Positions 16,591 to 24,436 of a stretch of DNA of 64,000 bases are shown one piece after another (the first letter of the stretch is position 1; the number at the start of each line of letters is the position of its first letter). Position numbers and translations under genes: made by a program. Source of the stretch: Amycolatopsis acididurans (GTDB lineage Bacteria > Actinomycetota > Actinomycetes > Mycobacteriales > Pseudonocardiaceae). The DNA is taken from positions 1-64,000 of the forward strand of contig NZ_JAAXLS010000014.1 of assembly GCF_012328925.1 (NCBI RefSeq). Direction: 5' to 3'. Under the pieces are notes generated by a model. The model had not been told where the DNA came from and did no database searches. It saw only the letters and a list, made by a program, of their open reading frames with translations.

Positions 16591-17784
16591 CTAGGCGCCA
16601 GAGAAACCGTCAACCCAGCGGGGGTTGTCCTCGCCACTGTTGCCGGAGCCGTTCATCCGGACCTTCGCCGCCTCCGCGCGCTCGCGTTCGGCCAGCTCCG
16701 CGTGCAGCTCACGCAGCAGCTGCCGGTCACGGTCGGACAGCTGCGGGTCGTCGAGGTCGAGTTCCGGGATCTCGATGACCTCGCCGGGGCCGATGGTCGC
16801 CGAGGCGATCGCCTTGCCCTTCTCCGGCTCCTCGGCCAGCGCCGCGCGCAACTGTGCGACCTCGGCCGAGGTCAGGTCCATCGTGTTCTCGGCACGAGAC
16901 TCGGCGGGAACCTCCGCGCGCGGGCCGAACATGTGGCCGGGACCGCTCTTCGGCTCGGGCGCCTCGGCGACGGGTTCCGGCTCCGGCTCGGGCTCCGGCT
17001 CGGGCTCCGGCTCGGGCTCCGGTGCCGGCGCGGGCGCCGGCTCCTCGCGTTTGGCGGAGCCGGTCGCGACGTGCCGTCCGCTGCCGCTCATGGCGGCGGC
17101 GGGCTTGGCACTCGCGGCACGCTTGGGCTCGGACGAGGGAGCGGACGTGCCGGCCAGCCACGCGGCGGTGGCCGAGGACAGCGCCTGCTCGTGGTAACGC
17201 TGCTGATCGGCGCCGGGACCGGTCACCTCGACCACGGCGCGGATACCGGCGCGGCGCAGCGCGGCGTCGACCCGGTAGGCCGCGGCGGGCGGGTTGCCCT
17301 CCGGTCCGATCTCGACCAGCACCACGCGCTGCGGCAACGGACCGGGCACGCTACCCGCCGGGGTGTTGCGCCACACCGCGTGCACCGAGCGCAGGTCCGG
17401 CAGCACCTGGAGGGTCCGGTCGAGCGCGTCGGCGATGCCCTGCTCGGGCTGGTTCTCGCCGGTGAAGTGGTGCAGGACACCGTTGTCGGCCTCGGCGTCG
17501 TTGACCGTGAGGTGGTCGGCGAGCGTCGCGTCGGAGCGGCTCAGCTCCAGTACGAGCCCGAGTTCGTGCTGCTCGGACTCGCGGACCGGCAGCTTGCCCG
17601 CGATCAACGCGCCGGTGGTCAGCTCGGCGGCTTCGTCCAGCCGGGCACGAGCGGTCAGCTCCCTGGCCTCGGACAGCGCGCTGTCGTCCAGCCTTCCGGC
17701 CAGTGCGAGCAGCAGATTGTGCAAGCGCAGCGGGACCGCGAACCCGTCGGTTCCCATTCCTGCCGCGTCGCTGTGGACCTCCAC
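16591..17784 (-). CDS. Unknown protein with Glu-Pro repeat linker
   Basis: I do not recognise this 397-residue protein. Residues 1-195 form an ordered Leu/Ala/Glu-rich domain with a stretch QRVVLVEIGPEG and, further on, VVEVTGP...QRYHEQALSS. The middle is low-complexity: Ser/Ala-rich, then a run of nine Glu-Pro dipeptides (about 252-270). The C-terminal 110 residues are acidic with a predicted coiled coil (LSDRDRQLLRELHAELAER). The neighbour at 17821-18438 carries a similar module. No signal peptide or membrane helix is seen, so it is probably cytosolic. GTG 17784 is preceded by GGGAG. It lies inside the RidA gene run. Confidence 0.6.
   Translation of the reverse strand: MEVHSDAAGMGTDGFAVPLRLHNLLLALAGRLDDSALSEARELTARARLDEAAELTTGALIAGKLPVRESEQHELGLVLELSRSDATLADHLTVNDAEADNGVLHHFTGENQPEQGIADALDRTLQVLPDLRSVHAVWRNTPAGSVPGPLPQRVVLVEIGPEGNPPAAAYRVDAALRRAGIRAVVEVTGPGADQQRYHEQALSSATAAWLAGTSAPSSEPKRAASAKPAAAMSGSGRHVATGSAKREEPAPAPAPEPEPEPEPEPEPEPEPVAEAPEPKSGPGHMFGPRAEVPAESRAENTMDLTSAEVAQLRAALAEEPEKGKAIASATIGPGEVIEIPELDLDDPQLSDRDRQLLRELHAELAERERAEAAKVRMNGSGNSGEDNPRWVDGFSGA
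16974..17040 (-). repeat. 12-bp tandem repeat encoding Glu-Pro run
   Basis: The unit CTCGGGCTCCGG (plus strand) repeats several times in phase with the reading frame and codes for alternating Glu and Pro. Such tracts vary in length by slippage. Confidence 0.8.
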
Positions 17785-17820
17785 GATTCTCCCTCCAGCG
17801 GCTCGGTCGGGGCGAGCCGT

Positions 17821-18438
17821 TTACGCAGCTGCGAGGCGGTGCCCGGTGTCCACGGCGCCGGTACAGATCAGCTCGGAGCTGGCCAGCGCGGCGCGGTGGT
17901 ACGCGGGCAGGTCGAACCGCTGGGGCATGACTTCGACGCTGGGCTCCTCGTCGCCCAGCACGCGCAGTACCCGCTGCAGTTCGCCGGTCAGCCTCGGCAG
18001 GCCGGCCGTCGCGGTGATCAGCAGCACGCGCTTCGGGGACCCGTCGCCGTGCCGCCAGCTCTGCCGCACCTCACCCACATCCGGCCGGCCTCGCAACGTT
18101 GCGTGTACCAACGCGGACACTGAGTCTACGGAGTTCACCCAATCGGGTGCTCCCCCGGAGAATGTGTACCGGTTCTCGGTGACCTCGTCTACCCCGAGGG
18201 TCGAACTCACCTGATGCCAGTCGGCGCCGTGCGGAACGAGCCCGGCGACCAGCAGGCGATACTCCGGTTGGTCAAGGTCAATATTGTGCTTTAGCAAAGT
18301 ACGGGGCAGCGTCCGGGCCAGCGTCGTCATCGCGCCTTCGCCCAGCCAGTCGCGGTAGCGCCACAGCAACTGGTCCGGCATGCGGCCGGCCAGGCGCAGC
18401 AGAAGCTCGTGACACGCCGCTTCGATGTCCGGATCCAT
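17821..18438 (-). CDS. Unknown cytosolic protein next to RidA
   Basis: This 205-residue protein is not recognised. Its N-terminal half is helical (LLLRLAGRMPDQLLWRYRDW) and its C-terminal half alternates strands and helices: KRVLLITATAGLP, then SVEVMPQ, then YHRAALASSELI. This C-terminal order matches a segment of the next gene (16591-17784), so both probably share a fold. The start ATG 18438 overlaps the RidA stop by one base (TGATG), so translation is coupled. There is no signal peptide or cysteine motif. Confidence 0.6.
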   Translation of the reverse strand: MDPDIEAACHELLLRLAGRMPDQLLWRYRDWLGEGAMTTLARTLPRTLLKHNIDLDQPEYRLLVAGLVPHGADWHQVSSTLGVDEVTENRYTFSGGAPDWVNSVDSVSALVHATLRGRPDVGEVRQSWRHGDGSPKRVLLITATAGLPRLTGELQRVLRVLGDEEPSVEVMPQRFDLPAYHRAALASSELICTGAVDTGHRLAAA

Positions 18439-18893
18439 CAGCTCACCTCGACAATCAGTTCGACTTCGACCGGAGCTCCCAACGGAAGCTCGGCCACCCC
18501 CACTGCCGAACGCGCGTGCGCGCCCGATTCCCCGAAGATCTCGCCGAGCAGTTCCGACGCGCCGTTGACGACCGCGGGCTGGCCGGTGAAGCCCTCCGCG
18601 GAAGCCACGAACCCGACCACCTTGACCACCCGGGTCACGGCGTCGATGCCGACCAGTGCGTCCACCGCCGCGAGCGCGTTGAGCACGCAGGTGCGCGCGT
18701 GCCGCTTCGCCTCCTCGGGGCTGACCTCGCCGCCGACCTTGCCGGTCGCGGCGAGCTGCCCGTCCACGAAGGGCAGCTGACCTGACGTGTAGACCTGGGC
18801 GCCGCTGCGTACCGCGGGCACGTAGGCCGCGACGGGCGCGGCCACGCCGGGCAGTGCGATGCCCAGCTCGGCGAGCCGCTCGGACCAGCTCAC
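18438..18893 (-). CDS. RidA family enamine/imine deaminase
   Basis: A 151-residue RidA-type protein that hydrolyses reactive 2-aminoacrylate-like enamines released by PLP enzymes. The family's key arginine is present in HARSAVGVAELPLGAPVEVE near the C-terminus, as are the substrate-pocket segments YTSGQLPF and ARTCVLNALAAVD. Start GTG 18893 overlaps the stop of the DUF4177 gene (GTGA). It is the homologue of M. tuberculosis Rv3678c. Confidence 0.88.
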   Translation of the reverse strand: MSWSERLAELGIALPGVAAPVAAYVPAVRSGAQVYTSGQLPFVDGQLAATGKVGGEVSPEEAKRHARTCVLNALAAVDALVGIDAVTRVVKVVGFVASAEGFTGQPAVVNGASELLGEIFGESGAHARSAVGVAELPLGAPVEVELIVEVS

Positions 18894-19045
18894 GACTTGG
18901 GCCTCTTGAGGTACGCGACGTGCTGCTCCCCGCTCGGGTTCGGCAGCACCGTGACCAGCTCCCAGCCGTCCTCGCCCCACTGGTCGAGGATTTGCTTGGT
19001 GGCGTGGATAAGGAGCGGAACCGTCGCGTACTCCCACTTCGTCAT
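18890..19045 (-). CDS. DUF4177-type small protein
   Basis: A 51-residue protein beginning MTKWEYATVPLL and containing GEDGWELVTVLP and a C-terminal AYLKRPKS. These are the conserved parts of DUF4177 proteins, a small beta-rich family without known function. It is the first gene of the leftward run that continues into RidA, with a 3-base GTGA-type overlap. TACCCT lies 7 nt before ATG 19045 and there is no ribosome site, so the transcript is probably leaderless. Confidence 0.8.
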   Translation of the reverse strand: MTKWEYATVPLLIHATKQILDQWGEDGWELVTVLPNPSGEQHVAYLKRPKS

Positions 19046-19058
19046 GCCCAGGAGGGTA
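19046..19058 (-). promoter_or_regulatory. Leaderless -10 for DUF4177-ridA run
   Basis: On minus, TACCCT (19058-19053) ends 7 nt before ATG 19045. Confidence 0.5.
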
Positions 19059-19154
19059 ACGACAACGGCAAGGGGCTGACCGACCGGATCAGGTGACGCG
19101 GCGGTGTCACGGAGGCCACCAGCGCATCGCCCGACACACGCCCGGACGGTGAAT

Positions 19155-19167
19155 TACTCTGCGGTAT
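19155..19167 (+). promoter_or_regulatory. Leaderless -10 for bagA
   Basis: TACTCT (19155-19160) ends 7 nt before GTG 19168. It is divergent from the DUF4177 promoter 110 bp away. Confidence 0.5.
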
Positions 19168-20172
19168 GTGACCTCACCCCTGGCCGGCTGGACCGACGAG
19201 CTCGCCCGCGCACGGCTTCACTTCGTGACCGGCAAGGGCGGTACCGGCAAGACCACGCTCGCCGCCTCGCTGGGCCTCGCGCTGGCCCGCGGCGGCAGGC
19301 GGGTGCTGTTGATCGAGGTCGAGGGGCGGCAAGGATTCGCGCAGCTCTTCGACACCGAACCGCTGCCCTACGCCGAGCAGCGCATGGCCTCCGCCCCCGG
19401 CGGCGGGGAGCTGCGGGCGCTGCACATCGACGTCGAGGCCGCGCTGCTCGAGTACTTCGAGATGTTCTACAACCTGGGTTTCGCCGGTCGCACGCTGCGG
19501 CGGATGGGCGCGATCGAGTTCGCCACCACGCTCGCGCCGGGGCTACGTGACGTACTCCTCACGGGCAAGATCAAGGAATGCGTCGGGCGGACCGAGTCCG
19601 ACGGCAGGCACACCTACGACGCCGTCGTGGTCGATGCGCCGCCCACCGGACGTGTGGTCAAGTTCCTCGACGTCACCAAGGCCCTGACCGATCTGGCCCG
19701 CACCGGACCGATCCGGACGCAGGCCGAAGGCGTGGTACGGCTGCTGCATTCCGGGGAAACCGTGGTGCATCTGGTGACCCTGCTGGAGGAGATGCCGGTG
19801 CGCGAAACCGTGGAGGCGGTCGCCGAACTCGACGGCGCCGACCTGCGTCCTGGCGCGGTGCTGGTCAACCGGGTCCGCCCGCCGCGGCTGCCCGCCCGCT
19901 CCGTCAGCGCCGCCGCGGACGGACGCGTGGACGCCTCGCGGGTGCGGTCCGGGCTGGCCACGGCCGGGCTGGAACTGCCCGAGGGCACGCTGGACGGCCT
20001 GGTGGAGGAGACCGTCGAGCACGCGATCCGGGTCGAGGCCGAACAACGCGCACGAGAACAGCTCGCCGAGGCCGATCTGCCCACGCTGGAAGTGCCCGAA
20101 CTCACCGACGGCGTGGACGTGGCCGCGCTCTACGACATCGCCGAAGCGCTCGTGGACCAGGGGGTGCGCTGA
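19168..20172 (+). CDS. bagA: Get3/ArsA-like ATPase, first subunit
   Basis: An ArsA/Get3-fold ATPase of 334 residues, homologous to M. tuberculosis Rv3679 (studied as BagA, one half of a Get3-like complex). The deviant Walker [10 protein letters not shown] (22-30) contains the signature Lys23 that reaches across the dimer, and [10 protein letters not shown] (switch-type DxPPT) follows near residue 155. No arsenite-binding cysteines or ars genes are nearby, so arsenite export is unlikely. The second subunit begins 2 nt after this stop, and the proteins probably form a heterodimer. Confidence 0.85.
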   Translation: MTSPLAGWTDELARARLHFVTGKGGTGKTTLAASLGLALARGGRRVLLIEVEGRQGFAQLFDTEPLPYAEQRMASAPGGGELRALHIDVEAALLEYFEMFYNLGFAGRTLRRMGAIEFATTLAPGLRDVLLTGKIKECVGRTESDGRHTYDAVVVDAPPTGRVVKFLDVTKALTDLARTGPIRTQAEGVVRLLHSGETVVHLVTLLEEMPVRETVEAVAELDGADLRPGAVLVNRVRPPRLPARSVSAAADGRVDASRVRSGLATAGLELPEGTLDGLVEETVEHAIRVEAEQRAREQLAEADLPTLEVPELTDGVDVAALYDIAEALVDQGVR

Positions 20173-20173
20173 C

Positions 20174-21289
20174 ATGGTCCTCGACATCGACGCCTTGCTC
20201 GACGACCCGGAGACCAAGATCGTCGTGTGCTGCGGTTCCGGCGGGGTCGGCAAGACCACGACGGCGGCCGCGCTCGCGCTGCGCGCCGCCGAACGCGGCA
20301 GGCAGACCGTGGTGCTCACGATCGACCCGGCGCGGCGGCTCGCGCAGGCGCTCGGGCTGCGGGAGCTGGGCAACCATCCACGTCAGGTGAAGATCGAAGG
20401 TTTCGATCCCAAGGGCGAGCTGTGGGCGATGATGCTCGACATGCGCCGCACATTCGACGACATGGTGCGCGCGCACGCCGGGCCGGAACGCGCCGAGCAG
20501 CTGCTCGCGAACCCCTTCTACCAGACCATTTCCACGTCGTTCTCCGGTACGCAGGAGTACATGGCGATGGAGAAGCTGGGCCAGCTCGCGGCGAGCGGCG
20601 ACTGGGACCTGATCGTCGTGGACACCCCGCCGAGCCGCTCCGCGCTGGACTTCCTCGACGCGCCGACGCGCCTGTCCAGCGCGCTCGACGGGCGCATGAT
20701 CAGGCTGCTCACCGGCCCGGCGAAGGCGGGCGGCTGGGGGTTGCGCAAGGTCGTCACCGCCGGGTTCTCGATGTTCGCCAAGGCCGTGTCGACGATCATC
20801 GGCGGGCAGCTGCTGGCCGACGCGTCGGCGTTCATGCAGGCCTTCGACAGCATGTTCGGCGGGTTCCGCGAGCGGGCCCGCAAGACCGCGGAACTGCTCA
20901 GCTCGAAGGGCACCGCGTTCCTTGTCGTGGCCGCCCCGGAGCCCGACGCGCTGCGCGAGGCCAGCTACTTCGTGGAGCGGCTGGCGGGCGAGTCGATGCC
21001 GTTGTCGGGTCTGATCGCCAACCGCACCCATCCGGTGCTGGCCGATCTGTCCGCCACGGCGGCGCTGTCCGCGGCGGAGAAGGTGGAGACGAGTGCGCCG
21101 CTGGCCACCGCGGTCCTGCGGCTGCACGCGGACCGGGTGGCCCTCGCCGAGCGCGAGAAGCGCCTGCTCGCGCGGTTCACCAAGGCGCACCCCGAGGTGC
21201 CGATCGTCGAGGTCCCCGCCCTGCCCAGCGACGTACACGACATGGCAGGCCTGCGCGACATCGGCGACCGCCTAGCCAAATCCACCTAA
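20174..21289 (+). CDS. bagB: Get3/ArsA-like ATPase, second subunit
   Basis: A 371-residue partner of the preceding ATPase, homologous to M. tuberculosis Rv3680. The P-loop reads GSGGVGKTT (21-29): the catalytic Lys27 is kept, but the deviant-Walker signature lysine is Ser22. [17 protein letters not shown] (about 154-170) is the switch II-like segment. A central hydrophobic/helical insertion (about 185-235: [19 protein letters not shown]) is placed where Get3 has its client-binding helices. Coupling with bagA is tight (1-nt gap). The gene ends 9 nt before a large repeat array. Confidence 0.85.
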   Translation: MVLDIDALLDDPETKIVVCCGSGGVGKTTTAAALALRAAERGRQTVVLTIDPARRLAQALGLRELGNHPRQVKIEGFDPKGELWAMMLDMRRTFDDMVRAHAGPERAEQLLANPFYQTISTSFSGTQEYMAMEKLGQLAASGDWDLIVVDTPPSRSALDFLDAPTRLSSALDGRMIRLLTGPAKAGGWGLRKVVTAGFSMFAKAVSTIIGGQLLADASAFMQAFDSMFGGFRERARKTAELLSSKGTAFLVVAAPEPDALREASYFVERLAGESMPLSGLIANRTHPVLADLSATAALSAAEKVETSAPLATAVLRLHADRVALAEREKRLLARFTKAHPEVPIVEVPALPSDVHDMAGLRDIGDRLAKST

Positions 21290-21298
21290 GCCCCCCAA

Positions 21299-21743
21299 CG
21301 CGAGTCCAGCCTTCCGCGCGCCCGAGTCGGGGGATCCGGGTGCCCGAGTCGGGGGATCCCGGCGCCCGAGTCGGGCCTTCCGCGCGCCCGAGTTCAGCCT
21401 TCCGTGCGGCCGGGTCGGTCGCTCCGGGCGGCCGAGCCCAGCCTTCTGGGCGCGCGAGTTTGGCTTTCCCGGCGGCCGAGTCCAGTCTTCCCGGAGGTCG
21501 AGTCCGGCATCCCGGCACGCGATTCGCACGGAACCCCCAACTCGGGCGCCACAAGCCCCGACTCGGACTCACGCAACCCCCGACTCGCGCCGCCACAACC
21601 CTCAACTCGCGCTGCCGGAACGCCCGACTCGCGGTCGGCAACCCCCGACTCGGGCACCCGCAAGCCCCGACTCGGGCTCCGGCAAGCCTCGACTCGGGCT
21701 CCGGCAGGCCTCGACTCGGGCGGCCGGAACGCCGGACTCGCGG
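21299..21743. repeat. Inverted pair of 22-bp-periodic repeat arrays
   Basis: About 445 bp filling the gap between convergent bagB and whiB4. In the left half a GAGTC-type core recurs at 21302, 21324, 21346, 21368, 21390, 21412, 21434, 21456, 21478 and 21500, exactly 22 bp apart, with a degenerate copy near 21521. In the right half the reverse core GACTC recurs at 21539, 21560, 21582, 21604, 21626, 21647, 21669, 21691, 21713 and 21735, a spacing of 21-22 bp. The best units have the odd palindrome CCCGAGTCGGG, followed by a CTTCCGGGCG-like spacer. The two halves are reverse complements of one repeat family. There are no spacers as in CRISPR. Confidence 0.9.
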
Positions 21744-22031
21744 TTAGGAGACTTGGACGTATTCGCGTTTGGCGGATTCCAGTAGTTCGGCCCAGGAGCC
21801 GACCTCGGGGCGGCGGCGCAGCAACGCCCGCCGTTCGCGTTCGGTCATGCCGCCCCAGATGCCGAAGCTGATCCGGTTGTCCAGTGCTTCGGCGAGGCAT
21901 TCCGTGCGCACGGGGCAGCCCATGCACACCAGTTTCGCGCGGTTCTGCTCGGCGCCGCGGACGAACAGCTCGTCCGGATCGGTGTCCCGGCACAGGGCGT
22001 CCATACGCCAGGTCCGCTGCTTGGCTTCCAT
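21744..22031 (-). CDS. whiB4: WhiB-family Fe-S regulator (WhiB4-like)
   Basis: A redox-sensing 4Fe-4S transcription factor of 95 residues. The four cluster cysteines are Cys14, Cys36, Cys39 and Cys45 (C-X21-C-X2-C-X5-C), followed by the WhiB turn GIWGG and the basic region RERRALLRRRPE. Position next to ponA2 and the DPDELFVRGAEQ segment match M. tuberculosis WhiB4 (Rv3681c), a sensor of oxygen and oxidative stress. Start ATG 22031 has GGGGGAAG just upstream; a longer frame to 22127 adds residues not seen in the family. The stop codon touches the repeat array. Confidence 0.9.
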   Translation of the reverse strand: MEAKQRTWRMDALCRDTDPDELFVRGAEQNRAKLVCMGCPVRTECLAEALDNRISFGIWGGMTERERRALLRRRPEVGSWAELLESAKREYVQVS

Positions 22032-22241
22032 CTTCCCCCAGCTCCTAACGCTCGGCTCACGTCGGTCGACCCGATGGGCGCCTCCCCGGCACCCTCTTCG
22101 TGAGACGTTGACGGACTGTAGGGCCACTCGGTTCCCTCCGCCAAGGTCTGACCGTTAATTCGTTACGTGAAAACGTCGCATTCGCGGACGCAACGTGGTA
22201 TTCCGCGCGTGGACCGCGGGCGCCGGACATATCGGTCCTAC

Positions 22242-22254
22242 TAGTCTGGGCTCC
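22242..22254 (+). promoter_or_regulatory. Leaderless -10 for ponA2
   Basis: TAGTCT (22242-22247) ends 7 nt before GTG 22255; no ribosome site. Confidence 0.5.
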
Positions 22255-24414
22255 GTGCGGAAGACGGATGGTCTGTTCAAACTGCTCGGCCTGTGCCTGC
22301 TCGCGGGCATTCTCGTCGCCGGCGTGCTGTTTCCCATAGTGGGAGCGGCCGGGGTGGCCTCGAACAAGGCCAGCGAGACGGTCGAAAGCATGTCCACCGA
22401 ACTCGCGAACGTGCCTCCGCCGCTGGTCACGACCATTACGGACTCCGCGGGCGCGCCGATCGCGACGCTGTACGACCAGTACCGCATCCCCACGCCCAGC
22501 AACAAGATCAACGAGGCGATGAAGTGGGCGCTGGTGTCCGTTGAGGACCGCCGCTTCTACGAACACCACGGCGTGGACTGGAAGGGCACGATCCGCGCCG
22601 CACTGTCCAACAGCTCCGGTGGCGACACGCAGGGCGCGTCGACGTTGACGCAGCAGTACGTGAAGAACTACCTCATCAACGTCATCTACAAGGACGACCC
22701 GGTCGGCCAGCAGAAGGCGCAGGAACAGTCGGTCGCCCGCAAGCTCAAGGAAGCGCGGATCGCGATCCAGCTCGAAACCCAGCTGAGCAAGGACGACATC
22801 CTCACCAGCTACCTCAACGTCGTCGAGTTCTCGCGCAAGATCTACGGCGTCGGCGCGGCCGCGCAGACCTACTTCAACACCACCGCGGACAAGCTCACCG
22901 TGCCGCAGGCGGCGCTGCTGGCCGGCATGGTGAACAACCCGCCGTTCTACGACCCGTGGACGCACCCCGAGCGCGCCACCGAGCGCCGCAACCTGGTGCT
23001 GGACCGCATGGTGGAGAACCGCAAGCTCGCGCCGGAAGACGCCGCGAAGATGAAGACCGAGCCGCTGGGCGTGGTGCCCGGCGGGCCGAGCAAGCCGGCC
23101 GCGAACTGCACGGGTGCCGGGCCGGAGAACGGTTTCTTCTGCCAGTACGTGCAGGACTACCTGCTCACCAACGGCATGACGAAGGAAGACCTCTACACCG
23201 GCGGCTACACGATCCGCACCACAATGGACCAGAACGCCAACCACCAGGCGAAGGTCTCCGCCGAGCAGCAGGTCGACAAGACCGAGAAGAACGTCGCGAA
23301 CACGCTTTCCCTTGTGCGGCCAGGAAAGGACCGGCACGAGGTGGTCGCGCTCGCGGCCAACCGGGACTACGGGCCGGATGCGAGCAAGGGTCAGACGACG
23401 TACGCACTGCCCTCGGACGTCTCCAACGTGACCGGTGCCGGATCGAGCTACAAGCTCTTCACCACCGCGTCGGCGATGGAACAACACAAGGTCGGCATCT
23501 ATTCGACCATCCAAACGCCACAGAACTATGTGTCCAACGTCTTCGTGGGTGGCGGACCGAGCTGTCCTTTGGTGGCACGGGGAACCCGCGCGTACTGCCT
23601 GAGCAACTACGGGGAAAGCGGGTACGGCCCGTCGATGTCGTTGCAGCAGGCGCTGGCGACATCACCCAACACCGGGTTCGTGATCCTGGAGGAACAGGCC
23701 GGGATGGGCCCGGTGACCGACATGGCGCGGCGACTGGGCATGCGCAACACCATGGCGTCCAACGCGGCGAACGGCGGGACGGTTGATCCGAGCAACAGGG
23801 ACCCGGCCTACAACATGAGCCAGCAGAAGTACTTCGGGCCGGGCGGGTCCATGCAGGCCGGCCTCGGGTCGTTCACCCTCGGCGTGAGCCCGACCAGCGG
23901 ACTCGAACTGGCCAACGTCGCCGCCACGATCATGAGCGGCGGCGTGTGGTGCCCGCCGACGCCGATCGGCGCCGTCACCGACCGCGACGGCAACCCGAAG
24001 AAGGTCAACGAGGCGCCGTGCGAGCAGGCCGTGCCCGAAGGCCTTGCCAACTCGCTCGCGGTCGGGATGAGCCAGGACGCGACGTCGGGTACCTCGGCGA
24101 CGGCCGCACGTGCCGTGAACTGGAACCGGCCGATGATCGGCAAGACCGGTACCACCCAGGACAGCGGTTCGGCCGCGTTCGTGGCGGCCGTGCCGCAACT
24201 GGCCGGTGCCGCGATGGTGTTCCGCCCGGACAACCCCTTCGGCGGCCTGATCGACGGCGGTCCCGGCAACGTCACCGCCACGAGGGGCACCGCCGACGGC
24301 AACATGTTCGGCGGGAAAACCCCGGCGCGAACGTGGTTCGGCGCGATGACGAACATCCTCAACGGGCAACCGGTGATCCCGCTGCCACCTTCGGACCCGG
24401 CGTACGAGCATTAG
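22255..24414 (+). CDS. ponA2: Class A penicillin-binding protein, PonA2-like, without PASTA domain
   Basis: A bifunctional peptidoglycan synthase of 719 residues. After a cytosolic tip and one membrane helix (about 8-35) comes the glycosyltransferase domain with Glu97 in SVEDRRFYEHHGVDWKG and the second motif GASTLTQQYVKN. The transpeptidase domain has Ser397-x-x-Lys400 (GSSYKLF), SPN (470-472) and KTG (630-632). The closest match from memory is M. tuberculosis PonA2 (Rv3682). That protein carries a C-terminal PASTA domain; here the chain stops soon after LPPSDPAYEH, so PASTA is absent. The start is GTG with a -10 7 nt upstream. It is divergent from whiB4. Confidence 0.9.
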   Translation: MRKTDGLFKLLGLCLLAGILVAGVLFPIVGAAGVASNKASETVESMSTELANVPPPLVTTITDSAGAPIATLYDQYRIPTPSNKINEAMKWALVSVEDRRFYEHHGVDWKGTIRAALSNSSGGDTQGASTLTQQYVKNYLINVIYKDDPVGQQKAQEQSVARKLKEARIAIQLETQLSKDDILTSYLNVVEFSRKIYGVGAAAQTYFNTTADKLTVPQAALLAGMVNNPPFYDPWTHPERATERRNLVLDRMVENRKLAPEDAAKMKTEPLGVVPGGPSKPAANCTGAGPENGFFCQYVQDYLLTNGMTKEDLYTGGYTIRTTMDQNANHQAKVSAEQQVDKTEKNVANTLSLVRPGKDRHEVVALAANRDYGPDASKGQTTYALPSDVSNVTGAGSSYKLFTTASAMEQHKVGIYSTIQTPQNYVSNVFVGGGPSCPLVARGTRAYCLSNYGESGYGPSMSLQQALATSPNTGFVILEEQAGMGPVTDMARRLGMRNTMASNAANGGTVDPSNRDPAYNMSQQKYFGPGGSMQAGLGSFTLGVSPTSGLELANVAATIMSGGVWCPPTPIGAVTDRDGNPKKVNEAPCEQAVPEGLANSLAVGMSQDATSGTSATAARAVNWNRPMIGKTGTTQDSGSAAFVAAVPQLAGAAMVFRPDNPFGGLIDGGPGNVTATRGTADGNMFGGKTPARTWFGAMTNILNGQPVIPLPPSDPAYEH

Positions 24415-24423
24415 GGGTGGCCG

Positions 24424-24436
24424 TATCCTCGGACGC
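24424..24436 (+). promoter_or_regulatory. Leaderless -10 for the phosphoesterase gene
   Basis: TATCCT (24424-24429) ends 7 nt before GTG 24437, only 10 bp after the ponA2 stop. Confidence 0.5.

Noticed and set aside
19168-21289. Arsenite resistance (ArsA) operon
   Set aside because: No arsB, arsR or arsD is present, and arsenic-binding cysteines are absent; the mycobacterial homologues are Get3-like.
21299-21743. CRISPR array
   Set aside because: Units are contiguous 22-bp degenerate repeats with no unique spacers, the two halves are inverted, and no cas gene is present.
21394-21993. 199-residue leftward reading frame through the repeat array, and a 155-residue rightward one (21404-21871)
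   Set aside because: They are produced by the repeats themselves, have no ribosome site, and run into whiB4. The 22-bp period shifts the frame each unit.
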